Made by a program: the position numbers and the translations under genes
Shown here: piece by piece, positions 53,652-62,888 of the stretch
Position numbering within the stretch: position 1 is the stretch's first letter
How the letters are laid out: each line of letters opens with the position of its first letter
The notes under the pieces: generated by a model
What the model saw: the letters and a program-made list of their open reading frames with translations, nothing else
What the model was told of the DNA's origin: nothing
Database searches by the model: none
Assembly (NCBI GenBank): GCA_036003045.1
Contig: DASYSS010000017.1
Coordinates: forward strand, 186,001 to 250,000
DNA length: 64,000 nt
Source of the DNA: Gemmatimonadaceae bacterium
GTDB taxonomy: Bacteria; Gemmatimonadota; Gemmatimonadetes; Gemmatimonadales; Gemmatimonadaceae
Reading direction: 5' to 3'

Positions 53652-55591
53652 CGCTATTCTCCGTCTCGCGCGTCGGCGTCGATTTTGGGGCCAGCACGAT
53701 TTTCGACGGGGTGTCGTTCACGGTTGCCGCCGGCCATCGCTGGGGAATCATCGGTCGCAACGGCACGGGCAAGACGACTCTGTTTCGTCTGCTGACCGGT
53801 GAGCTCGACCCGAGCCGCGGAGAAATCGCGAAACAGCCTGGGTTGCGTGTTTCGCTCTTGGAGCAGCACCGAGAGTTCGGAGGCGCAACGACGATCTGGG
53901 AGGCGGCAGCGGGTCCGTTCGCCGATCTGCTGGCGCTCGAGCGCGACCTGATCGCGCAGGCGGACCGACTCGGCCAGGAAGATGAATCCGGTCTCGCGAG
54001 ATACGGCGCAAATCTCGAACGATTCGAACGAGAGGGCGGTTACACAATCGCGCCGAGGGTCGACGCGGTGCTGCACGGCTTGGGTTTCGATCCCGCGTCC
54101 GCGCGCACGACGCCCGTGGCTCAGTTGAGCGGCGGGGAACGCGGTCGGCTTGGTCTCGTGCGACAGTTGGTCGCCCCGGCCGATGTGCTATTGCTCGACG
54201 AGCCGACGAACCACCTCGATCTCGAGACGACGTCCTGGCTCGAGTCGTACCTCGCGTCGGCGCCGATGACGGTGCTTCTGGTCAGCCATGATCGGGCGTT
54301 CCTCGCAGCGGTCGCCGATCACGTGCTGCATTTCGAGGGCGACAGCGCGACGGCTTACGAGGGGGGCTACGCGTCGTTCGTCGAGCAGCGAAACCTTCGA
54401 CGTCTCACCGTCCAGCGCCAATTCGAGCAACAACAGCGCAAGATCGCCAGCGAAGCGGACTACATCGCTCGCAACATCGCCGGACAAAACAGCCGGCAAG
54501 CGAAGGGGCGACGCACACGCCTTGCGCGTATGGCTCGCCTCAGTCCGCCGCCGAGCGACGATGCGGCGATGGCGCTTCGCTTTGGCCCCGTCGCCCGCGG
54601 CGGCGACCGGGTCGCGATCGCAGATCGCGCCACCGTGAAGGTCGATGAGCGCACACTCGTTCACGGCGCGACGGGAACGCTGATGCGCGGCGACGTGCTC
54701 GGGCTCGTTGGGCCGAATGGTTCCGGGAAGACGACCTTCCTGCGCGCGTTGCTCGGGGACCACGACGTTTCGAGTGGTGAGCTGCGCATCGGCGCCGGCA
54801 TCACGGTCGGCTACTACCGCCAGGATCTCGCACAGGTGCCGCTCGACAAGACGGTGTACGACGTCATCAACGACCTTCGTCCGACGTGGGACCGTCGTCT
54901 GGTACAAGGACATCTCGGGCGCTTCGGATTTTCCGGTGATGAAGTGGGGCGTCGTACTGAAACGTTGTCGGGCGGCGAGCAAGCTCGCGTCGCGTTGGCG
55001 ATGCTGATGCTAAGCGAAGCGAATCTGCTCATCCTCGACGAGCCGACGAACCATCTCGACGTCGAGTCGATCGAAGCGCTCGAGGACGCGATCGGCGACT
55101 ACGAAGGAAGCGTTCTTCTGGTGAGTCACGACCGCGAACTGCTCCGCGCGCTTACGACGAGGCTCTGGATTCTGCACGATCGTCGCTTCACGCCGTTCGA
55201 CGGCGGGTTCGAGGAGTGGGAGGTGATCTCCGCGGAACGTTCTCGCGCAGCCGCGGTTGTGGCCGAAGAAGAGGAGCGTGTTCGCCGCGTCGCCGAACAA
55301 AAGAAGATCGGGCGCCGCGACGACGCCGCGCGACAAGCGCGAACGGTCGTGCGCACGGCTCAGCGCAGGGTGTCGGAATTGGAAGTAGAGATCCAAGACG
55401 TCGAGCGCCGCGTGGGGGAAATCATGGCGGAGCTCGAGGCCCCCGGTCTTTACGTGGCAGCGGACGGCGCGGTCCGTGCAGCCGGGCTCGGCCGTGAGCT
55501 CGAGGAGTTGAAACGCGCGCTTGACCGATTGCTCGACGAGTGGGCGAGCGCTACGGAGCTGGCTGACACCCTGGCGGCGCGCTCGCCGTAA
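53648..55591 (+). CDS. ABC-F family ATPase
   Basis: 647 aa soluble protein with two ABC domains: Walker A GRNGTGKTT and GPNGSGKTT, signatures LSGGERGRL and LSGGEQARV, and Walker B LLLDEPTNHLD and LILDEPTNHLD. A linker of about 60 residues rich in basic residues joins them (Uup/EttA type). The C-terminal 100 residues form a coiled coil (EEEERVRRVAEQKK ... RRVSELEVEIQDVERRV), as in Uup-like members. It probably acts on ribosomes. Translationally coupled to the ArsC/Spx-like gene. Confidence 0.93.
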   Translation: MTLFSVSRVGVDFGASTIFDGVSFTVAAGHRWGIIGRNGTGKTTLFRLLTGELDPSRGEIAKQPGLRVSLLEQHREFGGATTIWEAAAGPFADLLALERDLIAQADRLGQEDESGLARYGANLERFEREGGYTIAPRVDAVLHGLGFDPASARTTPVAQLSGGERGRLGLVRQLVAPADVLLLDEPTNHLDLETTSWLESYLASAPMTVLLVSHDRAFLAAVADHVLHFEGDSATAYEGGYASFVEQRNLRRLTVQRQFEQQQRKIASEADYIARNIAGQNSRQAKGRRTRLARMARLSPPPSDDAAMALRFGPVARGGDRVAIADRATVKVDERTLVHGATGTLMRGDVLGLVGPNGSGKTTFLRALLGDHDVSSGELRIGAGITVGYYRQDLAQVPLDKTVYDVINDLRPTWDRRLVQGHLGRFGFSGDEVGRRTETLSGGEQARVALAMLMLSEANLLILDEPTNHLDVESIEALEDAIGDYEGSVLLVSHDRELLRALTTRLWILHDRRFTPFDGGFEEWEVISAERSRAAAVVAEEEERVRRVAEQKKIGRRDDAARQARTVVRTAQRRVSELEVEIQDVERRVGEIMAELEAPGLYVAADGAVRAAGLGRELEELKRALDRLLDEWASATELADTLAARSP

Positions 55592-55599
55592 GTCGACCC

Positions 55600-57741
55600 G
55601 TGCTGGCGACTGCATTCGTGATCGCGCTGCTCGCGCAGGCCGAAGGGCCCAGGGGAGATTCGACCTACGCGACTCCGGCGCTTCGCGCCATGGTCTCGGC
55701 CGCGGCGGAGTCCAACCGTCATCCGCCGCGCGAGCTCCGCGGATACACGAGCCGCGTCGAGACCGAAGTCGGATTGATCATTCGGGACTCTCTCGGCCGA
55801 GAAAACGCCGGCGAGATCGAGCAGATGACCTCGCGTGCGCGTTGGACCCGCGATGGGCCGTACGATTTGCACGTTGTCGGCTATCGCGCGCAAACCGTCG
55901 GGGTTCCGTATTCGAGCCTGACGATCGTTCGAGGCTGGACCGTTCCTTCGTTGTACGGAGAACGCCTTTCGCTCGGCGCGTACATGACGCGCGCGAACCG
56001 ACGCGATACGCTCACCGTGGTTCATCCTTTCGCTGAGGACCGCGACCAGTACTATCGATTCACCGGCGGCGACACCGTCACGACTCTGCGGGTCGGAAAC
56101 CGATCGGTGCCGATTGCGCGAATCCGCGTGCATCCGGATTTCCATCACGAAACGCGTTTCGGCGCATTCGACGGCGAGATCGATCTCGACGCGACTCGCT
56201 TCGAGATCGTGCGAATGCGCGGAAAGATGGTGGTCCTCGGCGGCCATGAAACGTTCGGTGCGCGTTTCGCGCGAGCCGCTGGCGTCGTCGCAGCGGCGTA
56301 CGTGGAATTCGTCAACGCCGAGTACAATGGACGGTATTGGCTGCCGTCGTTTCAGCGCACCGAGTTTCAGGCGAGCTTTCCCGGACTGGGCCAATCGCGC
56401 CCCGTCTTCCGAATCGTCTCGACGATCGCCGATCTCGTGGCCGACACCGGCGCGACGGTGGCCGATACTTCGAAACACCCGCTGGTCGTGGTGACGTGGG
56501 CGCCGTCGGACAGCGTCGATTCGTTCAGCGACTGGCGGACGCCGATCGGTACGGAGACCAGTTCCGTGCGTGCCGACGATTTCGCCGATCTCGCGCCGAC
56601 AGTTTGGCGAGCCGACGGCCCCCCGCAACTCTTGTTGTTTTCCGGTTCGCTGGGCCACGTATTTCGGTTCAACCGGGTCGAAGGCCTGTACGTGGGCATC
56701 GCACCCAACCTAGAGCTCCGCTCCGCGGCGCCGGGTCTTTCGGTCGGCGCGTACGGCGGATGGGCGTTTACCGAACAGACGGCGCGCGGCGGGGCGTTCG
56801 CATCGTGGAAGCATGGCGCGCAAACGTTCGGTGTTCGCGCCGAGCGCACGCTCGCATCGACGAACGATTTCGGAATTCCGCTGGGCGACGATCCCGGGTT
56901 CGGCGCCCTCCTCTCCTCGGTCGACGACGACGACTACCTGGACCGGCGGCGAGCCGCAGCGTCCGTGACGCGAATCATCGGCGCGATCGACGTCGCGCTC
57001 ATCACGGCTCAGGCAGGGTTCGGTCAAGATCGTCCCGAACGCACGCGATTGTCGCAAGGCATCTTCTCGACCAACGGCGGCTTCCGACTCAACCGGGGCG
57101 CGACCGCGGGCGACTACGTATTCGGTTCCGTCGACGCTGAATTTCATCCGAGCGTTACCGGCGATTTCGCGCGCCCGGGGATCGGAGCGCGGGCTCACTA
57201 CGAGTACGGCAGGGGCGATCTCGATTGGCAACGAGCCGAGCTCGGACTTTCCGCCCGCCAGTACGTCGGCCCACTGTCGCTCGGGGCGCACGCCGACTTC
57301 GGCGCGGTATTCGGCGCTGATCCGCCGCCACAACAGCTGTTCGAGCTGGGCGGCAACATGCTCTTGCCCGGGTACCGATACAAGCAATTCGCGGGCGACC
57401 GCGCGGCACTCTTCCGAACGTTTGTCGGCTATCGCTTCGGCGTTTTGCAGAGGCCGATCCTACTGGTCCGCCGCGTCTTCATCCCCGGTCTGAGTCCCGG
57501 CCTGGTCGCGAGCATTCAGGGAGGCTGGACGGAAATATCTTCGAGCACCGCGGCGAACTCCGTCCGCCAACTCGGCGTTGATGCGAACGGCGATCCGCTA
57601 TCTGTGGCGACGAACGGCATCCGCGCCACGGCCGGCGCCGGCATCAGCTTCTTCTCGGACTTGCTGCACGTCGGCCTCGCGAGGCCCATCGACCACCCCG
57701 CGCACTGGCGACTCGTGGTCGGATTCGGGACGCTCTTCTAG
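55600..57741 (+). CDS. Predicted outer-membrane beta-barrel protein
   Basis: 713 aa from GTG 55600. A short signal sequence (FVIALLAQA) is followed by an N-terminal beta-rich region (about 40-350). Alternating strands follow, such as GAFASWKHGAQTFGVRAE, VFGSVDAEFHPSVTGDF and YEYGRGDLDWQRAELGLSA. The protein ends in an aromatic residue (VVGFGTLF), the outer-membrane assembly signal. The pattern recalls DUF5686/Omp85-like barrels but I cannot assign a family. The gene begins 8 bases after the ABC-F stop and ends 2 bases before the convergent murB stop. Confidence 0.75.
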   Translation: MLATAFVIALLAQAEGPRGDSTYATPALRAMVSAAAESNRHPPRELRGYTSRVETEVGLIIRDSLGRENAGEIEQMTSRARWTRDGPYDLHVVGYRAQTVGVPYSSLTIVRGWTVPSLYGERLSLGAYMTRANRRDTLTVVHPFAEDRDQYYRFTGGDTVTTLRVGNRSVPIARIRVHPDFHHETRFGAFDGEIDLDATRFEIVRMRGKMVVLGGHETFGARFARAAGVVAAAYVEFVNAEYNGRYWLPSFQRTEFQASFPGLGQSRPVFRIVSTIADLVADTGATVADTSKHPLVVVTWAPSDSVDSFSDWRTPIGTETSSVRADDFADLAPTVWRADGPPQLLLFSGSLGHVFRFNRVEGLYVGIAPNLELRSAAPGLSVGAYGGWAFTEQTARGGAFASWKHGAQTFGVRAERTLASTNDFGIPLGDDPGFGALLSSVDDDDYLDRRRAAASVTRIIGAIDVALITAQAGFGQDRPERTRLSQGIFSTNGGFRLNRGATAGDYVFGSVDAEFHPSVTGDFARPGIGARAHYEYGRGDLDWQRAELGLSARQYVGPLSLGAHADFGAVFGADPPPQQLFELGGNMLLPGYRYKQFAGDRAALFRTFVGYRFGVLQRPILLVRRVFIPGLSPGLVASIQGGWTEISSSTAANSVRQLGVDANGDPLSVATNGIRATAGAGISFFSDLLHVGLARPIDHPAHWRLVVGFGTLF

Positions 57742-57743
57742 CG

Positions 57744-58700
57744 TCAGAACTCGCCGATGAAACCGATCTCGGGCTCGAGATGCACGCCGCACTGTTCTTC
57801 GACCGTGCGCTGTGCGAAGGCGATCAACTCGCGAACGTCTTTGGCCGTCGCGTCGCCGAGATTCACCATGATGTTGGCGTGGATGTGCGAGATCTGCGCG
57901 TCGCCGTGCCGCATCCCCTTCAGGCCGCACTGATCCACGAGGCGACCGGCTCCGACTCCTTCGATCTTCTTGAAGATCGATCCGGCGCTCGGATGCCAGT
58001 CGAGCCAGGGGTGACGGCTTCCGCGCCAACTCAGATTCTCTTGAAGAACCCGGTGCATCGCCGCCTGATCGCCGCGCTTCAGGCGAAACGTCGTCGTCAG
58101 CACGAGGTCGCGCCGATGGTGAAAGACGGAGTCGTCGTACCCGAATCGCACGTAGTCGGGGCCCACGGTCTTTCGTTCGCCTTCCTCGGACAGGATCTCA
58201 CACGACTCGAACACCTCGGCGATGAACATCGTGCGCTCGCGCTCCGGCGCGGGAGACAGAAAGTGGAGATTCTGCCAGATCGCGCCGCCGACGGTGCTCG
58301 GAATGCCGACGTAATGCTCCAGCCCGGACCATCCTCGAGCGACCGATTCACGGATCAGGTCCTTCACGATGGCCCCGCTCTCGGACCAGAGCTTGCACTC
58401 GTCGCCGATTTCGCGGAACTCGTGGGCGCGAGCCGTGTTTCGAATGACGAGACCGCGAAAGCCGCCGTCGCCGACAAGGATGTTGGCGCCGAGCCCCAGC
58501 ACGAAGTAGGGTACACCGGCTTCGCGGGCGGCGACCACGGCGTCAGCCAACGCTGACGCCGATGTCGCATCGTAGAACAGGTCGGCGGGTCCGCCGATTT
58601 TGAACGTGGTGTACGGCGCGATCGGCTGATGGCGCCGAAGAAATGCACCGTTCAGGCGCGCGGCGAGTCGCTCAACCGAGGAGAGATCTGAAACACTCAT
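57744..58700 (-). CDS. murB: UDP-N-acetylenolpyruvoylglucosamine reductase
   Basis: 318 aa flavoprotein that makes UDP-MurNAc. The FAD domain has YTTFKIGGPADLF, VLGLGANILVGDGGFRG and the VGIPSTVGGAIWQN loop. The substrate domain has FGYDDSVFHH, the catalytic serine in SAGSIFKK and the catalytic glutamate in EPEIGFIG. Its ATG overlaps the ATG of the divergent M16 gene (CATG). Confidence 0.95.
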   Translation of the reverse strand: MSVSDLSSVERLAARLNGAFLRRHQPIAPYTTFKIGGPADLFYDATSASALADAVVAAREAGVPYFVLGLGANILVGDGGFRGLVIRNTARAHEFREIGDECKLWSESGAIVKDLIRESVARGWSGLEHYVGIPSTVGGAIWQNLHFLSPAPERERTMFIAEVFESCEILSEEGERKTVGPDYVRFGYDDSVFHHRRDLVLTTTFRLKRGDQAAMHRVLQENLSWRGSRHPWLDWHPSAGSIFKKIEGVGAGRLVDQCGLKGMRHGDAQISHIHANIMVNLGDATAKDVRELIAFAQRTVEEQCGVHLEPEIGFIGEF

Positions 58701-60138
58701 GGTTGCGATGAAAGAAAGTCACGAGAGGACAGGCGCGCCACGGCGCGCCGTTCGGAATGCGGCGCGCGGATGGCGGCGCGCCGCTCTGCTGTTATTGCTC
58801 CCCTCTGCGCTCATGCCCCAGCGGGCCGCGCTCGAGAAGCGCATTCAACGGACGACGCTCCCCAACGGCCTCGACGTGATCGTCGTCCAGAACCCCGGCG
58901 TGCCGCTGGTGACCATCGAGGCCGACGTGAAGAACGGGTCGTTCACGCAGGGCGCCGAGTACGAGGGACTGTCGCACCTGTACGAGCACATGTTCTTCAA
59001 GGCCAATCGCACGTATCGGGAGCCCGACCAGTTCGTGGCGCGCGCCTCCGAGCTCGGGGCGGCGTTCAACGGTACGACCAGCGAGGAGCGCGTCAACTAT
59101 TATCTGACCGTTCCGGTCGACAGCGTGCAGGGCGGGATGAAGTTCCTCGCCGACGCGCTCATGTACCCCGAGTTCCGGACCGACGAGCTGTCCAGTGAGC
59201 GCCAGGTGGTGATCGGAGAATACGACCGGAACGAATCCAACCCGATGTTCGGTTTCTCGCAGGACATGGGCAAAGCGCTGTGGGGTTCCGCCTGGAGCCG
59301 CAAGAACCCGCTCGGCGAGCGCGCCATCATCGAAAGCACGACGCCGGACAAGATGCGGACGATCGAAAAGCGCTACTACATCCCGAACAACACGGCGATC
59401 ATCATCACGGGCGACATCGCCAGCGACCGCGCGTTCTCGCTCGCCCGATCCGTCTTCGGTGGGTGGCAGCGCGGGCCCGATCCGTTCACGACCGAGCCGA
59501 TTCCACCGATTCCGCCGCTGACGCGCGATACGGCGGTCATCGTCGAGCAGGAGATCGGCAGCGTGATCGTCATGCTCCAGTGGCAGGGTCCCGGTGCCAC
59601 GGCCGACCCTGCCGCGACCTACGCGGCAGACGTTTTCTCGGACGTGCTGAATCAGTCGGGTTCAGGCTTTCAGCGACGCTTGGTGGACAGTGGGTTGTTC
59701 GAATCGATCGGCGTCAACTACTACACGCTGAACCACGTCGGCCCGATCACGATCGAAGGCGAGACGACGCCGCAGCATCTGCGCGAAGCGCTCGCCGCGC
59801 TTCGCGACGAAATATCGAAGCTGAGCGACTCGAGCTACTTCGCGAAGGACCAGCTCGAAGCGGTCAAGCAGCGACGGACCGTCGACACGGAGCTCAATCT
59901 CGAGCGCGCATCCGGGTTCGCGCACCAGGTCGGGTTTTGGTGGGCGGTCACGGGACTCGACTACTTCTACGGCTACGTGGACAACATGGCGAAACAGCGC
60001 CCGTCCGATCTCGCCGCGTACGCCGCGAAATACATCGTCGGCAAACCGCACGTCACCGGCGTCCTGATTTCGCCGGGCGCGCGTGGCGCGCTGAAACTGA
60101 CGACGTCCGATTTGACTGAGCCGAGGATTCGCCCGTGA
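58699..60138 (+). CDS. M16-family zinc peptidase, catalytic subunit, secreted
   Basis: 479 aa. An N-terminal Arg-rich signal sequence with a hydrophobic core at 29-40 is followed by the M16 domain: zinc motif HLYEH (93-97) in GLSHLYEHMFFK, and the distal glutamates in RQVVIGEYDRNESNP. It is the active subunit of a pair with the next gene. ATG 58699 or 58708 could be the start. There is no free space for a promoter, since murB starts at the same point on the other strand. Confidence 0.9.
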   Translation: MVAMKESHERTGAPRRAVRNAARGWRRAALLLLLPSALMPQRAALEKRIQRTTLPNGLDVIVVQNPGVPLVTIEADVKNGSFTQGAEYEGLSHLYEHMFFKANRTYREPDQFVARASELGAAFNGTTSEERVNYYLTVPVDSVQGGMKFLADALMYPEFRTDELSSERQVVIGEYDRNESNPMFGFSQDMGKALWGSAWSRKNPLGERAIIESTTPDKMRTIEKRYYIPNNTAIIITGDIASDRAFSLARSVFGGWQRGPDPFTTEPIPPIPPLTRDTAVIVEQEIGSVIVMLQWQGPGATADPAATYAADVFSDVLNQSGSGFQRRLVDSGLFESIGVNYYTLNHVGPITIEGETTPQHLREALAALRDEISKLSDSSYFAKDQLEAVKQRRTVDTELNLERASGFAHQVGFWWAVTGLDYFYGYVDNMAKQRPSDLAAYAAKYIVGKPHVTGVLISPGARGALKLTTSDLTEPRIRP

Positions 60139-61451
60139 TGGCGCGTCTGGTCAAGCTCGTCGTCTTCGTTGCGCTCGCGTGGCTCGTGCCCGTCGTGCCC
60201 ACGCTCGCACAGACCGACACGGGGACGACGGCGTTCGACGTCAACGGGGTGAAGGTCATTCTCCGGCGGAACACCGCCAACGACGTCATCACGGCCAACG
60301 TCTACCTGCTCGGCGGAACGCAGCAGCTTTCGCCGGCCAGTCAGGGCATCGAAGTGATGCTGTTGCGTGCGTCGGAGCGCGGCACGAAACGATATCCCGG
60401 CGAAAAAGTCCGTCAGGCGCTCGTGAAGACGGGCTGCACCATCGGAATCGCGCCGTCGGAGGACTGGACGGTCTTCGGCACGACGTGCATTCGCGCGACT
60501 TTCGATTCGACCTGGAACGTCCTGGCAAACCGCTTGATGGAGCCCACGCTCGATTCTTCCGAGGTCGAGCTGGTTCGGGAACGAATGCTCACCGCGGTCC
60601 GCGAGGCATCGAGCGCGCCCGATCCTCTGCTCACCCGTCTGGCAGACAGCCTCCAATGGATCGGCCAGCCGTACGGGTTCGACCCGAGCGGAACGGAGTC
60701 CTCGCTGCAGTCGATCACGCTGCCTCAGGTCCGGCGCTATCAGGAAACTCAGATGGTGGCGTCGCGGATGCTGGTGGTCGTCGTCGGCAACGTGGAGCGT
60801 GCCCGCGTCGAAGATCTCGTGCGTCGGACGCTCGGACGCTTGCCCCGCGGATCGTATTCATGGACCGCCCCCGGCGCGTCGAGGTCGACCGGACGCGCGC
60901 TGTTGACGCGCGCGATGCCGCTGCCGACCAATTATTTGCTCGGCTACTACGCGGGGCCGGCCGCGACGAATCTCGACTACCAGGCGCTGCGGATCGCGTG
61001 CGCCGTGCTCTCCGGACGCTTTTTCACCGAGATACGATCGCGCCGCAACCTTTCGTACGAGGTCGACGCGCCCTTTCTCGAGCGCGCCGTATCGAGCGGA
61101 GGGGTCTACGTCACGACCGTCGATCCGAGAGCGACGCTCAAGCTGATGCGTTCGGAGATCGATCGCCTTCAGCGCGAGCTGCTCGATCGCGACGGATTGG
61201 AGAGACTCGTGCAGCAGTTCATCACGGAGTATTTCCTCCGCAACGAGACGAACGGCGATCAAGCGACGTTCCTCGCACGCGCGCAGATCTACCAAGGCGA
61301 CTTCCGCCTGGCGAGCCATTTCGTCGACGATCTGCGACGCGTTCAGCCCGAGGACGTGCGCCGCGTGGCCAATTCCTACATGCACGACTTCCGCTTCGTG
61401 TATCTCGGCAAGCTCGATGCGCTGCCGCGCGACCTGCTCGCGCAGTTCTAG
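60138..61451 (+). CDS. M16-family peptidase homolog, non-catalytic subunit, secreted
   Basis: 437 aa with a signal peptide (LVKLVVFVALAWLVPVVPTLA). HxxEH is replaced (GIEVMLLRAS), but the second-domain pair is kept (TEIRSRRNLSYEVDAPF). It pairs with the preceding gene, whose stop it overlaps (TGATG; a GTG one codon upstream is possible). Together they would form a periplasmic heterodimer. The stop is one base from the convergent HisA-like stop. Confidence 0.87.
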   Translation: MARLVKLVVFVALAWLVPVVPTLAQTDTGTTAFDVNGVKVILRRNTANDVITANVYLLGGTQQLSPASQGIEVMLLRASERGTKRYPGEKVRQALVKTGCTIGIAPSEDWTVFGTTCIRATFDSTWNVLANRLMEPTLDSSEVELVRERMLTAVREASSAPDPLLTRLADSLQWIGQPYGFDPSGTESSLQSITLPQVRRYQETQMVASRMLVVVVGNVERARVEDLVRRTLGRLPRGSYSWTAPGASRSTGRALLTRAMPLPTNYLLGYYAGPAATNLDYQALRIACAVLSGRFFTEIRSRRNLSYEVDAPFLERAVSSGGVYVTTVDPRATLKLMRSEIDRLQRELLDRDGLERLVQQFITEYFLRNETNGDQATFLARAQIYQGDFRLASHFVDDLRRVQPEDVRRVANSYMHDFRFVYLGKLDALPRDLLAQF

Positions 61452-61452
61452 A

Positions 61453-62145
61453 TCAGCGAACGAATTCGTTGGCGACGGCGCGCGGATCGAGTGCGGTCGC
61501 CAACGCGCCAGCTGGAACGACGACACCTGCGACGCCGCGATGCTCGAAGGCGCGCAGCGCGCTCACGGTCGGCTGGGCGTCCTCGACCAGCACCGGAAAG
61601 GAGCTCGCGTCCGCCACATCCTCGAGGAGCGCGAGCTCCGGCGAGGACGTTCCGGGCGGCGCGGTGATGATCAGCGCCGCGATCGGCAAACCGGCTAGCT
61701 CTTCGACCAGGTCCAGGAGATCGATCGAAAGCGTTCTCACCCAACCACGCGTCGTCACGCGGCGTTCGCGAACGCTCGTTTCAACGATCAGGGCTGCCGG
61801 AAACACCTCGGCGGTCGAACGAAGCCAGTCGTTTTCAGACAGCGCGCGCGCGCCGAGCACGACGCGCGAAGCGCCGGAGTCGAGCCACGCCTCGATCTGG
61901 TCGGTGGAATCGGCCGCGGCCGCGATGTCGACCTCGACGCCGACGTCGCGCGCCAGACTCTCGACCAAGCCGTAGTTGGGGCGGTGGCCGCCGATGGCAT
62001 CTCTGTCGACCATCAGTAGTCGGCCGTACCCGTCGCTGACCCAGGCGCGAGCCGTCGCCGCGGGGTGGTCCGAGGCTGGCTGACCGGCCGTCGAACCACG
62101 GGTCAGCGCTCCAGTCTGAATCTCGAATCTCGGGATGACGAGCAT
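61453..62145 (-). CDS. HisA-like TIM-barrel protein with altered catalytic sites
   Basis: 230 aa. It follows the HisA order: MLVIPRFEIQTG (HisA IPAIDLxxG), GRLLMVDRDAIGGHRPN (LHVVDLDxAxxGxxxN), SGASRVVLGARAL (GxxRVIIGTAA) and RVTTRGW (KVAxxGW). The first catalytic Asp is Glu8, the GGG phosphate loop reads DIAAAAD (73-79), and the second catalytic Asp region reads VETSVR. It is therefore probably not a working histidine-pathway isomerase. No his genes are adjacent. Role unknown. Confidence 0.65.
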   Translation of the reverse strand: MLVIPRFEIQTGALTRGSTAGQPASDHPAATARAWVSDGYGRLLMVDRDAIGGHRPNYGLVESLARDVGVEVDIAAAADSTDQIEAWLDSGASRVVLGARALSENDWLRSTAEVFPAALIVETSVRERRVTTRGWVRTLSIDLLDLVEELAGLPIAALIITAPPGTSSPELALLEDVADASSFPVLVEDAQPTVSALRAFEHRGVAGVVVPAGALATALDPRAVANEFVR

Positions 62146-62201
62146 GGCAAGAACGTAGGCGCACTTGAAGCCAGCGCGACTGCGTTGCGCGGATCCGACT
62201 T

Positions 62202-62217
62202 TGTGAATAAATTCACA
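62202..62217. promoter_or_regulatory. CRP-type operator palindrome
   Basis: TGTGAATAAATTCACA is a perfect palindrome matching TGTGA-N6-TCACA. It lies midway between the divergent HisA-like (start 62145) and cupredoxin (start 62279) genes. Confidence 0.6.
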
Positions 62218-62278
62218 TTCCCAACGTACCGAAGTGCTCCACAACACGATCAGCTAGGCACCCCGGAGGTTCCCAGCA

Positions 62279-62779
62279 ATGCGGTTCAGCGGATTGGTGC
62301 TCCTCGCGAGCGCGGCTCTCGTCGGCGCTTGCGGCGGCGGCGAGAACAAGCCCAAGGATACGACAAGCGCCCCGGCCTCGGCCGCCACCCCACCGGCCAA
62401 TCCGGCGCCGGCGGCTGGCGCACTGGCCAAGATTGCTCCGACGGGCAAGACGGTTGAAGTCAAGATGATTGGCGATGACAAAGGCTATCGTTTCGAGCCC
62501 GCGGATCTCACGATCAAGAGCGGCGATGCGGTCAAGTTCGTCATGGTCGCCGGGGGACCGCACGACGTTCAGTTCGACCCCGCCACGACGCCGGCCGACT
62601 CCAAGGCCCAGCTCGACGCGAACATGGACGGCAAAGTCGGCGAGCTGCACGGCCCGACGTTGATGAACCCGAACGAGGACTACATTGTCTCGTTCGGCGG
62701 CGTAAAGCCCGGAAAGTACGAGTTCCACTGCACGCCACACATCGCCATGAACATGAAGGGCACGATCACCGTTCAGTAA
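62279..62779 (+). CDS. Cupredoxin (plastocyanin/azurin-like) lipoprotein
   Basis: 166 aa. The signal peptide ends in lipobox LVGAC (Cys18), followed by a Pro/Ala-rich linker to about residue 50. The type 1 copper ligands are all visible: His95 in GGPHDV, Cys151 and His154 in FHCTPH, and Met159 (or Met157) in AMNMKG. It is a small electron carrier at the membrane face. It is transcribed alone, with a CRP-type site upstream and a strong terminator. Confidence 0.93.
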   Translation: MRFSGLVLLASAALVGACGGGENKPKDTTSAPASAATPPANPAPAAGALAKIAPTGKTVEVKMIGDDKGYRFEPADLTIKSGDAVKFVMVAGGPHDVQFDPATTPADSKAQLDANMDGKVGELHGPTLMNPNEDYIVSFGGVKPGKYEFHCTPHIAMNMKGTITVQ

Positions 62780-62805
62780 CGCCAGGCGGTCGAGCACAGT
62801 CAGAG

Positions 62806-62834
62806 CGCGGGGCCTTCTGGCCCCGCGTTTTTTT
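62806..62834 (+). terminator. Intrinsic terminator of the cupredoxin gene
   Basis: CGCGGGGCC, loop TTCT, GGCCCCGCG, followed by seven Ts. Confidence 0.92.
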
Positions 62835-62888
62835 GCCGTCTAGCAGGCTCGGTAGCACCGGCCCAAGGGACATGACAGACTTCGATAC

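Noticed and set aside
60179-61975. Open frame of 598 codons on the plus strand across the second M16 subunit and the HisA-like gene
   Set aside because: It runs out of frame through a clear M16 gene and antisense to another gene. Composition is Arg-rich and no domains are seen.
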